A stretch of 64,000 bases of DNA from Propionibacteriaceae bacterium. GTDB lineage: Bacteria; Actinomycetota; Actinomycetes; Propionibacteriales; Propionibacteriaceae. The stretch spans positions 1 to 64,000 of the forward strand of contig JAPUEI010000029.1 of NCBI GenBank assembly GCA_027492675.1, given 5' to 3'. Positions 50,814 to 59,539 of this stretch are shown piece by piece; the stretch's first letter is position 1, and each line of letters opens with the position of its first letter. The position numbers were made by a program, and so were the translations under genes. Below the pieces are notes generated by a model. That model did not search any database, was not told where the DNA came from, and saw only the letters and a list, made by a program, of their open reading frames with translations.

Positions 50814-52649
50814 ATGACCACCAACCCGATCACCGTCAACGCCCCAGCAGAGGCGCCCGCAGACCTCGTGGCCTGGGTCGAGCAGGTCGCGTCGCTGACC
50901 ACGCCCGACACCATCTACTGGTGCGACGGGTCCATTGAGGAGCGTGACGGGCTCTACGCCCAGATGGTCGCCTCGGGCACGTTCATCAAGCTGAACCCGG
51001 ACAAGCGTCCCGACAGCTACCTGGCCCGCTCGCTGCCGTCCGACGTGGCCCGGGTCGAGTCTCGTACCTTCATCTGCTCCGAGAAGGAGGAGGATGCAGG
51101 CCCCACGAACAACTGGGCCGATCCCGCGCAGATGAAGGAGACCCTCAAGGGCGTCTTCGACGGCTCCATGCGCGGTCGCACGATGTACGTCATCCCCTTC
51201 TCCATGGGGCCCCTCGGCGGCAACATCTCGCGTCTCGGCATCGAGATCACCGACAGCCCGTACGTCGTGGCCAACATGCGCATCATGACCCGCATCGGCA
51301 CCGACGCCCTCACGCTCATCGCCGAGACCGGCGAGTTCATCCCCGCAGTCCACTCCGTCGGCTACCCGCTGGTCGACGCGCTCGGCAACGCGCGCCCCGA
51401 CGTCACCTGGCCTTGCAACGACGACAAGTACATCACCCACTTCCCCGAGACCAAGGAGATCTGGTCGTACGGGTCCGGCTACGGCGGCAACGCGCTGCTG
51501 GGCAAGAAGTGCTACGCGCTGCGCATCGCCTCGGTCCTCGCCCGCGACGAGGGCTGGCTGGCCGAGCACATGCTGGTGCTCAAGATCACGGGCCCGGACG
51601 GCCGCGTCTACCACCTCACGGCTGCGTTCCCGAGCGCCTGCGGCAAGACGAACCTCGCCATGCTCCGGCCGACGATCCCCGGCTGGACCGTCGAGACGGT
51701 CGGCGACGACATCGCCTGGATGCGTCCCGGACCGGACGGCCGTCTGTACGCGATCAACCCCGAGGCCGGCTTCTTCGGCGTCGCGCCGATGACCTCGCTG
51801 AAGACCAACCCGACCGCGCTGCTCGCGCTCGACCACGACGTGATCTTCACCAACGTGGCGCTCACCGACGACGGCGACATCTGGTGGGAGGGCATGACCG
51901 ACGAGGTCCCCGCCCACCTCATCGACTGGCAGGGCAACGACTGGACGCCCGAGTCCACGACCCCGGCCGCCCACCCGAACAGCCGCTTCACGGTCCGCGC
52001 CGACCAGGCGTCGTCCATCGCCGCGGACTGGGAGGACCCGGCCGGCGTGCCGATCGACGTCATCCTGTTCGGTGGCCGCCGCGCGACCAACATCCCGCTG
52101 ATCTCCGAGTCGTACGACTGGGAGCACGGCGTCTTCGTCGGCGCGACCGTGGCCTCGGAGCAGACGGCTGCCGCCGAAGGCACGGTCGGCGCCCTGCGTC
52201 GCGATCCGTTCGCCATGCTGCCGTTCTGCGGCTACAACATGGCCGACTACTGGGCGCACTGGCTCGAGGTCGGCAAGTCACTCGGGGACAAGGCGCCGAA
52301 GATCTTCCAGGTGAACTGGTTCCGCAAGGACGCGGACGGCTCGTACCTATGGCCGGGCTTCGGCGAGAACTCCCGTCCGATCGAGTGGGCCCTTCGCCGC
52401 ATCAACGGCGAGGTCGGCGCGGTCGACGCCATCAGCGGCCGCATCCCGGCCGCCGGTGACCTCAACGTCGAAGGCCTCGACATGGACGAGACGGACATCG
52501 CCAAGTTGTTCGCCTTCGACAACGACGCCTGGTCCGCCGAGGCCGACGTCACGGCCGAGTACTTCTCGCAGTTCGGCGAGCACGCCCCTGCCGAGCTGTA
52601 CGGACAGCTGGACAAGCTGAAGGCACGGATCGCCGCCCACGAGGGCTGA
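50814..52649 (+). CDS. pckG: Phosphoenolpyruvate carboxykinase (GTP)
   Basis: A 611-residue enzyme interconverting oxaloacetate plus GTP with PEP plus CO2 plus GDP. Markers are the conserved [12 protein letters not shown], the phosphate-binding loop [13 protein letters not shown], and [23 protein letters not shown]. The length is that of the GTP-dependent class (about 600-620) rather than the ATP class. Start ATG 50814 with CGGAGG upstream. The protein supplies gluconeogenic or anaplerotic flux. A strong terminator follows at 52666. Confidence 0.96.
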   Translation: MTTNPITVNAPAEAPADLVAWVEQVASLTTPDTIYWCDGSIEERDGLYAQMVASGTFIKLNPDKRPDSYLARSLPSDVARVESRTFICSEKEEDAGPTNNWADPAQMKETLKGVFDGSMRGRTMYVIPFSMGPLGGNISRLGIEITDSPYVVANMRIMTRIGTDALTLIAETGEFIPAVHSVGYPLVDALGNARPDVTWPCNDDKYITHFPETKEIWSYGSGYGGNALLGKKCYALRIASVLARDEGWLAEHMLVLKITGPDGRVYHLTAAFPSACGKTNLAMLRPTIPGWTVETVGDDIAWMRPGPDGRLYAINPEAGFFGVAPMTSLKTNPTALLALDHDVIFTNVALTDDGDIWWEGMTDEVPAHLIDWQGNDWTPESTTPAAHPNSRFTVRADQASSIAADWEDPAGVPIDVILFGGRRATNIPLISESYDWEHGVFVGATVASEQTAAAEGTVGALRRDPFAMLPFCGYNMADYWAHWLEVGKSLGDKAPKIFQVNWFRKDADGSYLWPGFGENSRPIEWALRRINGEVGAVDAISGRIPAAGDLNVEGLDMDETDIAKLFAFDNDAWSAEADVTAEYFSQFGEHAPAELYGQLDKLKARIAAHEG

Positions 52650-52665
52650 TCCCCCAAAGACCGAG

Positions 52666-52691
52666 GGCCTCCCGTTGCCAGGCGGGAGGCC
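52666..52691 (+). terminator. Hairpin terminator after pckG
   Basis: GGCCTCCCG and its complement CGGGAGGCC form a nine-base perfect stem with an 8-base loop, 16 bp past the pckG stop, followed by TTCGT. Confidence 0.85.
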
Positions 52692-52731
52692 TTCGTCATG
52701 CAGGAGGCGCGCGCACGCCTCGTACAACGAC

Positions 52732-52764
52732 TGACGGCCCCGACTCGATGAGTCGGGGCCGTCA
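52732..52764 (-). terminator. Hairpin terminator after tRNA-Ser(GCT)
   Basis: TGACGGCCCCGACTC and GAGTCGGGGCCGTCA form a 15-base perfect stem with a 3-base loop, four bases past the 3' end of the minus-strand tRNA. It could also catch plus-strand read-through from pckG. Confidence 0.85.
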
Positions 52765-52768
52765 CGTC

Positions 52769-52862
52769 TGGCGGAGGCGGCGAGATTTGAACTCGCGATG
52801 GGATTTGTGTCCCAAACCCGCTTAGCAGGCGGGCGCCATAGACCGTACTAGGCGACGCCTCC
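52769..52862 (-). tRNA. tRNA-Ser(GCT)
   Basis: Acceptor GGAGGCG/CGCCTCC; anticodon stem CCCGC/GCGGG with loop CTGCTAA gives anticodon GCT; a long serine-type variable arm (TTTGGGACACAAATCCCA) and T-loop TTCAAAT are present. The CCA is encoded (52769-52771). Confidence 0.95.
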
Positions 52863-52988
52863 AGATGCCTGAGAAATGCTACCGGTAGGCACCACCGCTC
52901 ACCAACTGGCTACCACCCGCACCCGGAGCGCCCGCGACCCGGGCCACCGCCGTACGATGACAGGCACTGTCCCCCCCGGAGGTACACC

Positions 52989-54734
52989 ATGTCGGATGAG
53001 CCGAGGCGTGGCATCGCCCCGCATGCCGAGCCCGAGCGTCCCAGCGAGGTGGCCTCGGTCCCCGACCACCCCAGCGGCCCCTCCCGAGCATGGACGGAAG
53101 CCACCCGACCGTACGAGACGCGGCCGGACACCGAGCCGACGTCGGCCACGCCGGCGTACCGCCCGGCGGCCACCCCGGCCTGGTACCCACCGCTGCCCGA
53201 CTCGGAGCCCCGCCCAGCGCTCGCCGACTTCCCCCCGGCCCAGCCCGTTGACGACGCTCAGCCCGCCCCGTACAGCCCGGCCCAGCTGTCGATCTTCGCC
53301 TCACCTCCTCCCCACCTTCCGCCGGCCCCTGCCGCCACTCCGGCCGACCCGGCCTTGTCCGGGGAGCTGGCACGGCATTCCACCGAACCCCGCGCGTCCA
53401 CAGGGGGATCATTCGGCGGCGCACTCGGCTGGACGATCGCAGGCACCCTCGTGCCCGGCATCGGGCTGATCCGCGGTCGCCGACCCGTCGTGGGGATCCT
53501 GACGCTGCTCGCGTTCCTCGCGCTGGCCGGAGGCGTCGGCTATCTGCTGTACGAACGGCACCTGGCCGTCCGCGTCGCGATGAACCCCGGCGCCGCCATC
53601 ATCATCGCCGCAGCCTGCGCGATGCTCGCGGTTCTCGTAGCGGGCATGGTGCTCGCCACGTACATCGCCAACCGGCCGACGAGGGTCCGCGGTGGCCAGC
53701 GGGTGCTGGGCGGCCTCGTGGTCGCCCTGCTGTGCTTCGCCGTCAGCGCCCCCCTCGCTGTCGGGTCGGCGGTCAGCTACAGCCAAGCCCGCCTGGTCAG
53801 CACGCTGTTCGCGAGCAGCGCCAGCGCTACCCGCCCGACCATCGTCGTGGGCCCGACCAACGACCTGTGGTCCCAGACCCCACGGATCAACGTGCTGCTG
53901 CTCAGCGGAACCGGGGGCACCACCGACTCGATGATCGTGGCCAGCATCGACACGGCAACCGGGAACACGGTGCTGATCTCGGTGCCGCGCACGATCGCGA
54001 AGCTCCCGTTCCCCGAGTCGTCGCCGCTCCGGACGTACTTCCCGGACGGCTATTGGGACGGCGTGAGCGCTCAGAACCCGGCGTCGTACGCCAGCAGCAT
54101 GTGGTCGACGCTGCCGTCCAAGGTCCCCGCGAACGCTCTCGGCACGACGTCCAACCTCGGCGCCGACGCGCTGAAACTCGCCATCGGCGAGGCCCTCGGG
54201 CTGCGGATCGACTACTACGTGTACGCCGACCTGGCCACCCTGTACACGCTTCTCGATGCCCTGGGCGGCGTCACCCTCAACGTCACCAGCCCCATCCCCG
54301 CAGGGGCCTCGGCCGCGGTGAACGCCGGTGCGGGACGCCAACTCGACGCGAACCAGACCCTCGCGTACGCCTGGTCCGGCTCCTCGGACGCCGAGCTCAT
54401 GCTGCGCCAGCGCTGCGTCATTGACGCGGTGATGACGCAGATCGGCCCGCTCACCGTGCTGCGCTACGCCGGCATCGCCAAAGCCGGGGCCACCGCTCGG
54501 ACGGACGTGCCGCAGAGCATGTTGGCGATGTTGACGGAGCTGGCTGTACGGGTGCGGCGGGGTCAGGTCACCAGCCTGCAGTTCACTCCCGGCGCGAACG
54601 GGTTCGACGCGGCCAACCCGTCGTTCGCGACGATGCGTCAGCAGGTCTCGGCTGCCGTCGCCGGATCCGTCGACGCCACCTCTGCCAAGTCCTCGCCCGC
54701 CATACCGATCAGGCAGGCCTGCGCCTACTCCTGA
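52989..54734 (+). CDS. LytR-CpsA-Psr (LCP) family protein
   Basis: A 581-residue membrane protein. Residues 1-140 are a Pro/Ala-rich cytoplasmic tail; residues of about 145-260 contain four hydrophobic segments rather than the usual single one. The LCP catalytic region follows (INVLLLSGTGGTTDSMIVASIDTATGNTVLISVPRTI), with the Asp and Arg that bind pyrophosphate-linked polyprenyl substrates (DSM and SVPRT). LCP enzymes attach teichoic acids, arabinogalactan or other glycopolymers to peptidoglycan. The start is the ATG at 52989 with CGGAGG upstream. Confidence 0.85.
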   Translation: MSDEPRRGIAPHAEPERPSEVASVPDHPSGPSRAWTEATRPYETRPDTEPTSATPAYRPAATPAWYPPLPDSEPRPALADFPPAQPVDDAQPAPYSPAQLSIFASPPPHLPPAPAATPADPALSGELARHSTEPRASTGGSFGGALGWTIAGTLVPGIGLIRGRRPVVGILTLLAFLALAGGVGYLLYERHLAVRVAMNPGAAIIIAAACAMLAVLVAGMVLATYIANRPTRVRGGQRVLGGLVVALLCFAVSAPLAVGSAVSYSQARLVSTLFASSASATRPTIVVGPTNDLWSQTPRINVLLLSGTGGTTDSMIVASIDTATGNTVLISVPRTIAKLPFPESSPLRTYFPDGYWDGVSAQNPASYASSMWSTLPSKVPANALGTTSNLGADALKLAIGEALGLRIDYYVYADLATLYTLLDALGGVTLNVTSPIPAGASAAVNAGAGRQLDANQTLAYAWSGSSDAELMLRQRCVIDAVMTQIGPLTVLRYAGIAKAGATARTDVPQSMLAMLTELAVRVRRGQVTSLQFTPGANGFDAANPSFATMRQQVSAAVAGSVDATSAKSSPAIPIRQACAYS

Positions 54735-54738
54735 CCGC

Positions 54739-55170
54739 TCAGCGCGGCACCACCCCGTACCCCCGGCTCTTGTCGAGGTAGTGGGCCATGTCGCCCTCGA
54801 GCTGGGTGACGTCGCGTCCGACAAGGAGCGTGCGCCGGTCGTGGTCGTGGTGGAGGGTCAGCTGGGTGCCGTCGGCGGTGCGCGTGACGCGCGTCACATC
54901 CGCCCAGCGGCCGGTGTGATCGCCGGAGCTCGCGTGGATCGCGTACCCCTCCTCGTCGAGGTCCACCGACACCTTGTAGCGACGCACGCTGCTGACCGTC
55001 GCGCCCAGCAGCACGAGCCCGCCGGCCAGGATCAACGCCCCTAGCGACACGATCCAGATGCTGCCGCCGATCTTGCCGAGCACGACGACGACAGCGCCGA
55101 CGATCGACAGGATCGCTGACAGCGCGTACGCGCGCAGCGGTTGCACCGGACGCATCACATGCGTGGTCAT
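54739..55170 (-). CDS. Hypothetical two-helix membrane protein
   Basis: A 143-residue protein with two transmembrane helices (about residues 15-35 and 38-60) followed by a basic cytoplasmic PH-like region (RRYKVSVDLDEEGYAIHASSGDHTGRWADVTRVTRTADG). I do not recognise a named family. The start is the ATG at 55170. It is convergent with the LCP gene (four bases between stops) and lies just after tRNA-Ser(TGA). Confidence 0.72.
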   Translation of the reverse strand: MTTHVMRPVQPLRAYALSAILSIVGAVVVVLGKIGGSIWIVSLGALILAGGLVLLGATVSSVRRYKVSVDLDEEGYAIHASSGDHTGRWADVTRVTRTADGTQLTLHHDHDRRTLLVGRDVTQLEGDMAHYLDKSRGYGVVPR

Positions 55171-55189
55171 CCCAAACCTCCAGTCCCCG

Positions 55190-55274
55190 CGGCGAGGGTG
55201 GGATTTGAACCCACGGGACGTTGCCGCCCGGCCGCTTTCAAGGCGGCTGCACTAGGCCACTATGCGACCTCGCC
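55190..55274 (-). tRNA. tRNA-Ser(TGA)
   Basis: Acceptor GGCGAGG/CCTCGCC; anticodon stem GCCGC/GCGGC with loop CTTGAAA gives anticodon TGA; variable arm and T-loop TTCAAAT present. Unlike the other three tRNAs in this window, CCA is not encoded (GCGG follows). Confidence 0.95.
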
Positions 55275-55373
55275 AAGCCCGCGGGTTTCCCCGCTGGTCG
55301 GCTCATCCTAGTCGGCGGATGAGGTCGTTCGGGCGGTCCGTACGCGGTAGGCGACCTGTGACAGGCTGTGGAC

Positions 55374-56345
55374 ATGCGCGCCGTCGACGTCATCGAACCT
55401 GGTGGTCCAGAACAGCTCACCGTCACCGACCTGCCCGATCCTGTCGTAGGCCCAGGCGAGGTGCTGGTACGGGTCGTGGCCGCGGGCGTCAACCGCGCCG
55501 ATCTGCTCCAGCGTCAAGGCTTCTACCCACCGCCCCCGGGCATCTCGACGGTGATCGGGCTCGAGGTGTCGGGCCACGTCGAAGCGGTGGGATCTGAGGT
55601 CGAGGGCTGGGCGATAGGCGACGACGTGGTCGCGCTGCTCGCCGGCGGCGGCTACGCGGAGCTCGCGGTCGTACCGGCCGGCCAATGCTGCAGACCGCCC
55701 TCCGGGGTGGACCTCGTGACCGCTGGCGCGCTGCTCGAGGTGGCGGCGACCGTGGTCTCCAACCTGTCGCGCGTCGGCTACGCGGATGGCGAGACGTTCC
55801 TGGTCCACGGCGGCGCCGGCGGCATCGGCGCGTTCGCGATCCAGTACGTAAAGGCGCGTGGCGGTCGCGTCCTCACCACCGCTGGGTCTCCCGAGAAGCT
55901 GGAACAGTGCCGAGCGCTGGGCGCAGACGTGGCGATCGACTACCACGAGGACTGGGCAGCCGCCGTGAAGGAGGCGACGGGGGGACGCGGCGTCGACGTG
56001 CTGCTCGACGTCATGGGCGCGAAGTACCTCGAGGCCAACGTCGCGTCCCTGGCCCGCAATGGTCGGCTCGTCGTCATCGGGCTTCAAGGCGGCCGCAAGG
56101 GCACGCTCGACCTGAACGCGCTGCTGACCAAGAATGCGCTCGTCACCGCCACCTCGCTGCGGTTCAGCCCTCCCGACCGCAAGGCCGAGATCGTGGCGAT
56201 GGTCGCGCGCGAGGTCTGGCCGCTGTACGAGTCGGGGCAGATCGAACTGCCGGCCGTACGACAGTTCGCGCTCGACGATGTACGGGCGGCACACGAGTGG
56301 CTCGGCTCCGGCTCCGCCAGCGGCAAGGCCGTGCTCGTCGTCTGA
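55374..56345 (+). CDS. Zinc-free quinone oxidoreductase (MDR superfamily)
   Basis: A 323-residue NADPH:quinone reductase-like protein, homologous in layout to the one at 46870-47853. It has GVNRADLLQRQGFYPPPPG, the NADPH loop VHGGAGGIGAFAIQYVKARG and the C-terminal LDDVRAAHEWLGSGSASGKAVLVV typical of the TED2/p53-inducible QOR subgroup. The start is the ATG at 55374 (GTG at 55368 also possible). A CAGGCT hexamer lies six bases before the ATG. Confidence 0.92.
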   Translation: MRAVDVIEPGGPEQLTVTDLPDPVVGPGEVLVRVVAAGVNRADLLQRQGFYPPPPGISTVIGLEVSGHVEAVGSEVEGWAIGDDVVALLAGGGYAELAVVPAGQCCRPPSGVDLVTAGALLEVAATVVSNLSRVGYADGETFLVHGGAGGIGAFAIQYVKARGGRVLTTAGSPEKLEQCRALGADVAIDYHEDWAAAVKEATGGRGVDVLLDVMGAKYLEANVASLARNGRLVVIGLQGGRKGTLDLNALLTKNALVTATSLRFSPPDRKAEIVAMVAREVWPLYESGQIELPAVRQFALDDVRAAHEWLGSGSASGKAVLVV

Positions 56346-56431
56346 CACGCCTCGTACGGCGAAACAGGCACGCAGCGCCTCCGCGCGATCCCGTACTGTC
56401 GGTCAGGGTCCATTGCTGCACAGGGGGTGTC

Positions 56432-57604
56432 GTGTTCGGTCGGTACGACGAGGTGCTGCGTGTGCCCGCCTTCCGCAAGGCCGAGCTCATCTCACTGCTC
56501 GCGCGGATCCCGCAGTACGGGTTCGGCGTCACGCTCACCCTGCACGTGGTCCAGACGCTCGGCATGAGCTACACCGCGGCGGGCGTGGTCGCGGCCGTGT
56601 ACACCGTCGCTGCCGCGATCGCCGCCCCCTGGCGCGGCCGCCTGCTCGACCGGCTCGGTCTGCGCCGCACCCTGTTGCCCTCGCTCATCATCGTGCCGCT
56701 GGTCTGGGGCGTCGCACCGTTCCTGCCGTACTGGCTGCTGATCATCGCCTGCGGCGTCGGTGGTCTGTTCTCGCTGCCGCTGTTCTCGCTCATCCGCCAG
56801 ATCGTCGTGGCCGCCTCGCCGCCGGGCGCGCGTCGTACAGCGCTCTCGCTCGACTCCGTCCTCGTCGAGATCAACTTCATGATCGGGCCACTGCTGGCGA
56901 TCCTGGCCGTGACGAGCTTCGGCACACGGCGGACGCTGGTCGCGCTGACCGTGCTGAGCTCGCTCGGCGGCGCGGCGCTCGCGTGGGTGAACCCGCCGCT
57001 GATCCCGCCGCGCGAGTCCGGCGATGAGGCCGAGCCTGGCCCCGCGCCCCGCCGTCGCGAATGGCTCAGCCCCGCCGTGCTCGGCGTGTACGGGGCGGTG
57101 CTCTCGGCCGGCATCATCCTGTCCGGCACCGACGTCTCCCTCGTGGCCGCGCTCCGCGGGTTCGAGCGCACCGACCTGCTCGGGCTCGTCATCACCGTCT
57201 GGTGCGCGGGCTCAGCCATCGGCGGGCTCGTGTACGGAGCCATGCACCGCTCGATCCCCTCGCCCCTGCTGCTGACCGGGTTGGCGGCGCTCACCCTGCC
57301 CGTCGCCCTCGCCGGCACCATCCCTGCGGTCTTCGTCATCATGGCGGTGGCCGGGCTCTTCTGCGCCCCGCTGATCTCGGCGACCGTCGACGAGGTCAGC
57401 GGACGCGTGCCCGAGTCCGTCCGCGGCGAAGCCATGGGCTGGCACGGCTCCGCGCTCACCGCCGGCTCGTCCCTCGGCCCGCCGATCGTCGGGCTGGTGC
57501 TCGACACGTACGGCTGGCGGGCCGGGTTCGTGGCGACGGGAAGCATCGGTCTCGTGGTGGCTGCCATCGTCGTCGTGGTGACCGCTCGGCGTCGCCTGGC
57601 CTGA
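56432..57604 (+). CDS. Major facilitator superfamily transporter
   Basis: A 390-residue, 12-helix MFS permease (RIPQYGFGVTLTLHVVQTLGMSYTAAG; GRLLDRLGLRRTLLPS motif between helices 2 and 3). Substrate unknown; it resembles drug-efflux-type actinobacterial MFS proteins. The start is the GTG at 56432 with CAGGGGG upstream. It ends seven bases from the convergent ABC exporter gene. Confidence 0.87.
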   Translation: MFGRYDEVLRVPAFRKAELISLLARIPQYGFGVTLTLHVVQTLGMSYTAAGVVAAVYTVAAAIAAPWRGRLLDRLGLRRTLLPSLIIVPLVWGVAPFLPYWLLIIACGVGGLFSLPLFSLIRQIVVAASPPGARRTALSLDSVLVEINFMIGPLLAILAVTSFGTRRTLVALTVLSSLGGAALAWVNPPLIPPRESGDEAEPGPAPRRREWLSPAVLGVYGAVLSAGIILSGTDVSLVAALRGFERTDLLGLVITVWCAGSAIGGLVYGAMHRSIPSPLLLTGLAALTLPVALAGTIPAVFVIMAVAGLFCAPLISATVDEVSGRVPESVRGEAMGWHGSALTAGSSLGPPIVGLVLDTYGWRAGFVATGSIGLVVAAIVVVVTARRRLA

Positions 57605-57610
57605 GTCCGC

Positions 57611-59539
57611 CTAGCTCGTCCAGGCCCTCCAGAGAGCGGCGTACTCCCCGTCGACCTCCAGCAGCTGCTGGTGGCTGCCCAGCTCGGCGACCCGCCCGTC
57701 GATGACGACCGCGATCCGGTCGGCGTCGTGGGCGGTGTGCAGGCGGTGCGCGATCGCCACGACCGTACGTCCCGTGAGCAGGGCGTGCATCGAGCCCTCG
57801 AGGGTACGAGCCGTGCGCGGATCGATCAGCGAGGTGGCCTCGTCGAGCACCAGCGTGTGCGGATCCGCGACGACGAGTCGCGCAAGCGCCACCTGCTGGG
57901 CCTGGGCGGGCGTGAGCTGGTGCTGTCCCGAGCCGACCGTGGTGGCCAGGCCCTCGGGCAGCCGGTCTATCCAGTCCGTGGCGCCGACGGCGGCCAGCGC
58001 CGCTCGTACGTCGTCATCGTCACTGTTCTCCCTTGCCAGCACGATGTTCTCGCGCAGCGTGCCCACGAACACGTGGTGCTCCTGCGTGACGAGAGCCACC
58101 TCTGTGCGCAGCACGGGCAGCGGCAACCGGGTCGCCTCAACCCCGCCGATGCTCACCGATCCTGCGCGCGGCGCGTTGATGCCGGCGAGGAGACGCCCGA
58201 GCGTCGACTTGCCCGAGCCGGACGGACCCACGATCGCCAGCCGCTCGCCAGGTTCGAGATCGAGCGTGACGCCGTGCAGCACGTCGTGGCCCTCGCGGTA
58301 CGCGAAGTACAGATCCTTGCCCACCAGACGGTCGCCGGCCGGCAGGTCGTCGCCGGACTCCCGGTCGGGCGGCACCTGCGCGATGCCGAGCAGGCGGGTC
58401 GTCGAGGCGAGCGCCATCTGCAGTCGGTCGAGGATCTGGATCATGTGGTCGATCGGCCCGTACAGCTGCTGGCTGTACAGGGCGGCCGCCGTGATCTGGC
58501 CCAGCGTGACCAGCCCGTGCGAGTATCCCCAGGTGCCGAGCAGCACGATGCCGATCAGCGGGCCCTGGAACGCGTAGTCGAGCGTGGTGAACAGCAGGTT
58601 GCGCAGCGCCAGCGTGTACCGCTCGGCCTGTCCCGACACGCTCAGGTCGTCGTCCGTACGCGCCTGTCGCAGCGTCTCGAGCCGCAGCGCCTCGACCGTA
58701 CGGGCGCCCTCCACCGTTTCGGTCACGCCCGAGTTGATGCGGCTGTACGTGCCGCCCTCCGTGATGTAGCCCTTCGTCGCGCGCCGCAGGTACCACCGCA
58801 CGATGAACACCAGCGCGGCCACGCTCACCAGTGTGGGCACGGCCAACAGCGGCGAGTTCACGGCCATCGCGCCGAACGACAAGACGATGAGTACGCCTTC
58901 GAGGATGAACGAAGGCAGCGCGTCGCGCGCCGCACCGCTCATGGTCTGGACGTCACGGGTCACCCTCGTCACGAGGTCGCCCGAGCTGGAGCCCTCGATC
59001 CGGGACAGGGGCAGCGCGAGCACGAACCGTACGACCTGCTCGCGCGCCCCCGCGAGCACTCCTTGGCCGAACACCACGGAGACCCGCTTGGCCACGAAGG
59101 TCGTGATGGCCTGTACGACGACGATCGCCGCCACCACGAGGGCGAGCGAGTCGAGCGAGGCCAGGTCGCCACCACCGGTCGCCGTGTCCACGAGGTTGCC
59201 GAGCAGCTTCGGCACGAGGAGCCCCGCGACGGCGGCCAGCACGTTGCCCGCGACGAGCGCGGTGAACATGCCGCGACGCGTCGAGAGCAGCTCACGGATG
59301 AAGGCGACAGCGGCTGAGGACGGGGCAACAGGCAGGCCGCGCACAGGCGTGCGCGAGGACGCGAAGTAGTCATTGGCGCGCTGCTGGCGCACGAGGTAGC
59401 GCTCACGCAGCGCCCGTACCCGGTCAGGCCACGGAGTCCCGCTCATTCTGTACAGGCGGTCCAGCACCTCAGGCACCGCCGGTTCGTCGGGCTCAGCGCG
59501 CCAGGTAGCGGCGGAGGTCGCCAGGAGATCCTCAGACAC
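57611..59539 (-). CDS. ABC exporter subunit with competent Walker motifs, degenerate signature
   Basis: A 642-residue half-transporter: six membrane helices (about residues 80-380) then an ATPase domain. Walker A is IVGPSGSGKSTLGRLLAG, Walker B is TLVLDEATSLID (intact catalytic Glu), H-loop AIAHRLHT. The signature motif is LTPAQAQQVALARL instead of LSGGQ. The partner upstream has the opposite pattern, so together they form one working ATP site. The start is the GTG at 59539, overlapping the partner's stop by eight bases. Exported substrate unknown. Confidence 0.93.
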   Translation of the reverse strand: MSEDLLATSAATWRAEPDEPAVPEVLDRLYRMSGTPWPDRVRALRERYLVRQQRANDYFASSRTPVRGLPVAPSSAAVAFIRELLSTRRGMFTALVAGNVLAAVAGLLVPKLLGNLVDTATGGGDLASLDSLALVVAAIVVVQAITTFVAKRVSVVFGQGVLAGAREQVVRFVLALPLSRIEGSSSGDLVTRVTRDVQTMSGAARDALPSFILEGVLIVLSFGAMAVNSPLLAVPTLVSVAALVFIVRWYLRRATKGYITEGGTYSRINSGVTETVEGARTVEALRLETLRQARTDDDLSVSGQAERYTLALRNLLFTTLDYAFQGPLIGIVLLGTWGYSHGLVTLGQITAAALYSQQLYGPIDHMIQILDRLQMALASTTRLLGIAQVPPDRESGDDLPAGDRLVGKDLYFAYREGHDVLHGVTLDLEPGERLAIVGPSGSGKSTLGRLLAGINAPRAGSVSIGGVEATRLPLPVLRTEVALVTQEHHVFVGTLRENIVLARENSDDDDVRAALAAVGATDWIDRLPEGLATTVGSGQHQLTPAQAQQVALARLVVADPHTLVLDEATSLIDPRTARTLEGSMHALLTGRTVVAIAHRLHTAHDADRIAVVIDGRVAELGSHQQLLEVDGEYAALWRAWTS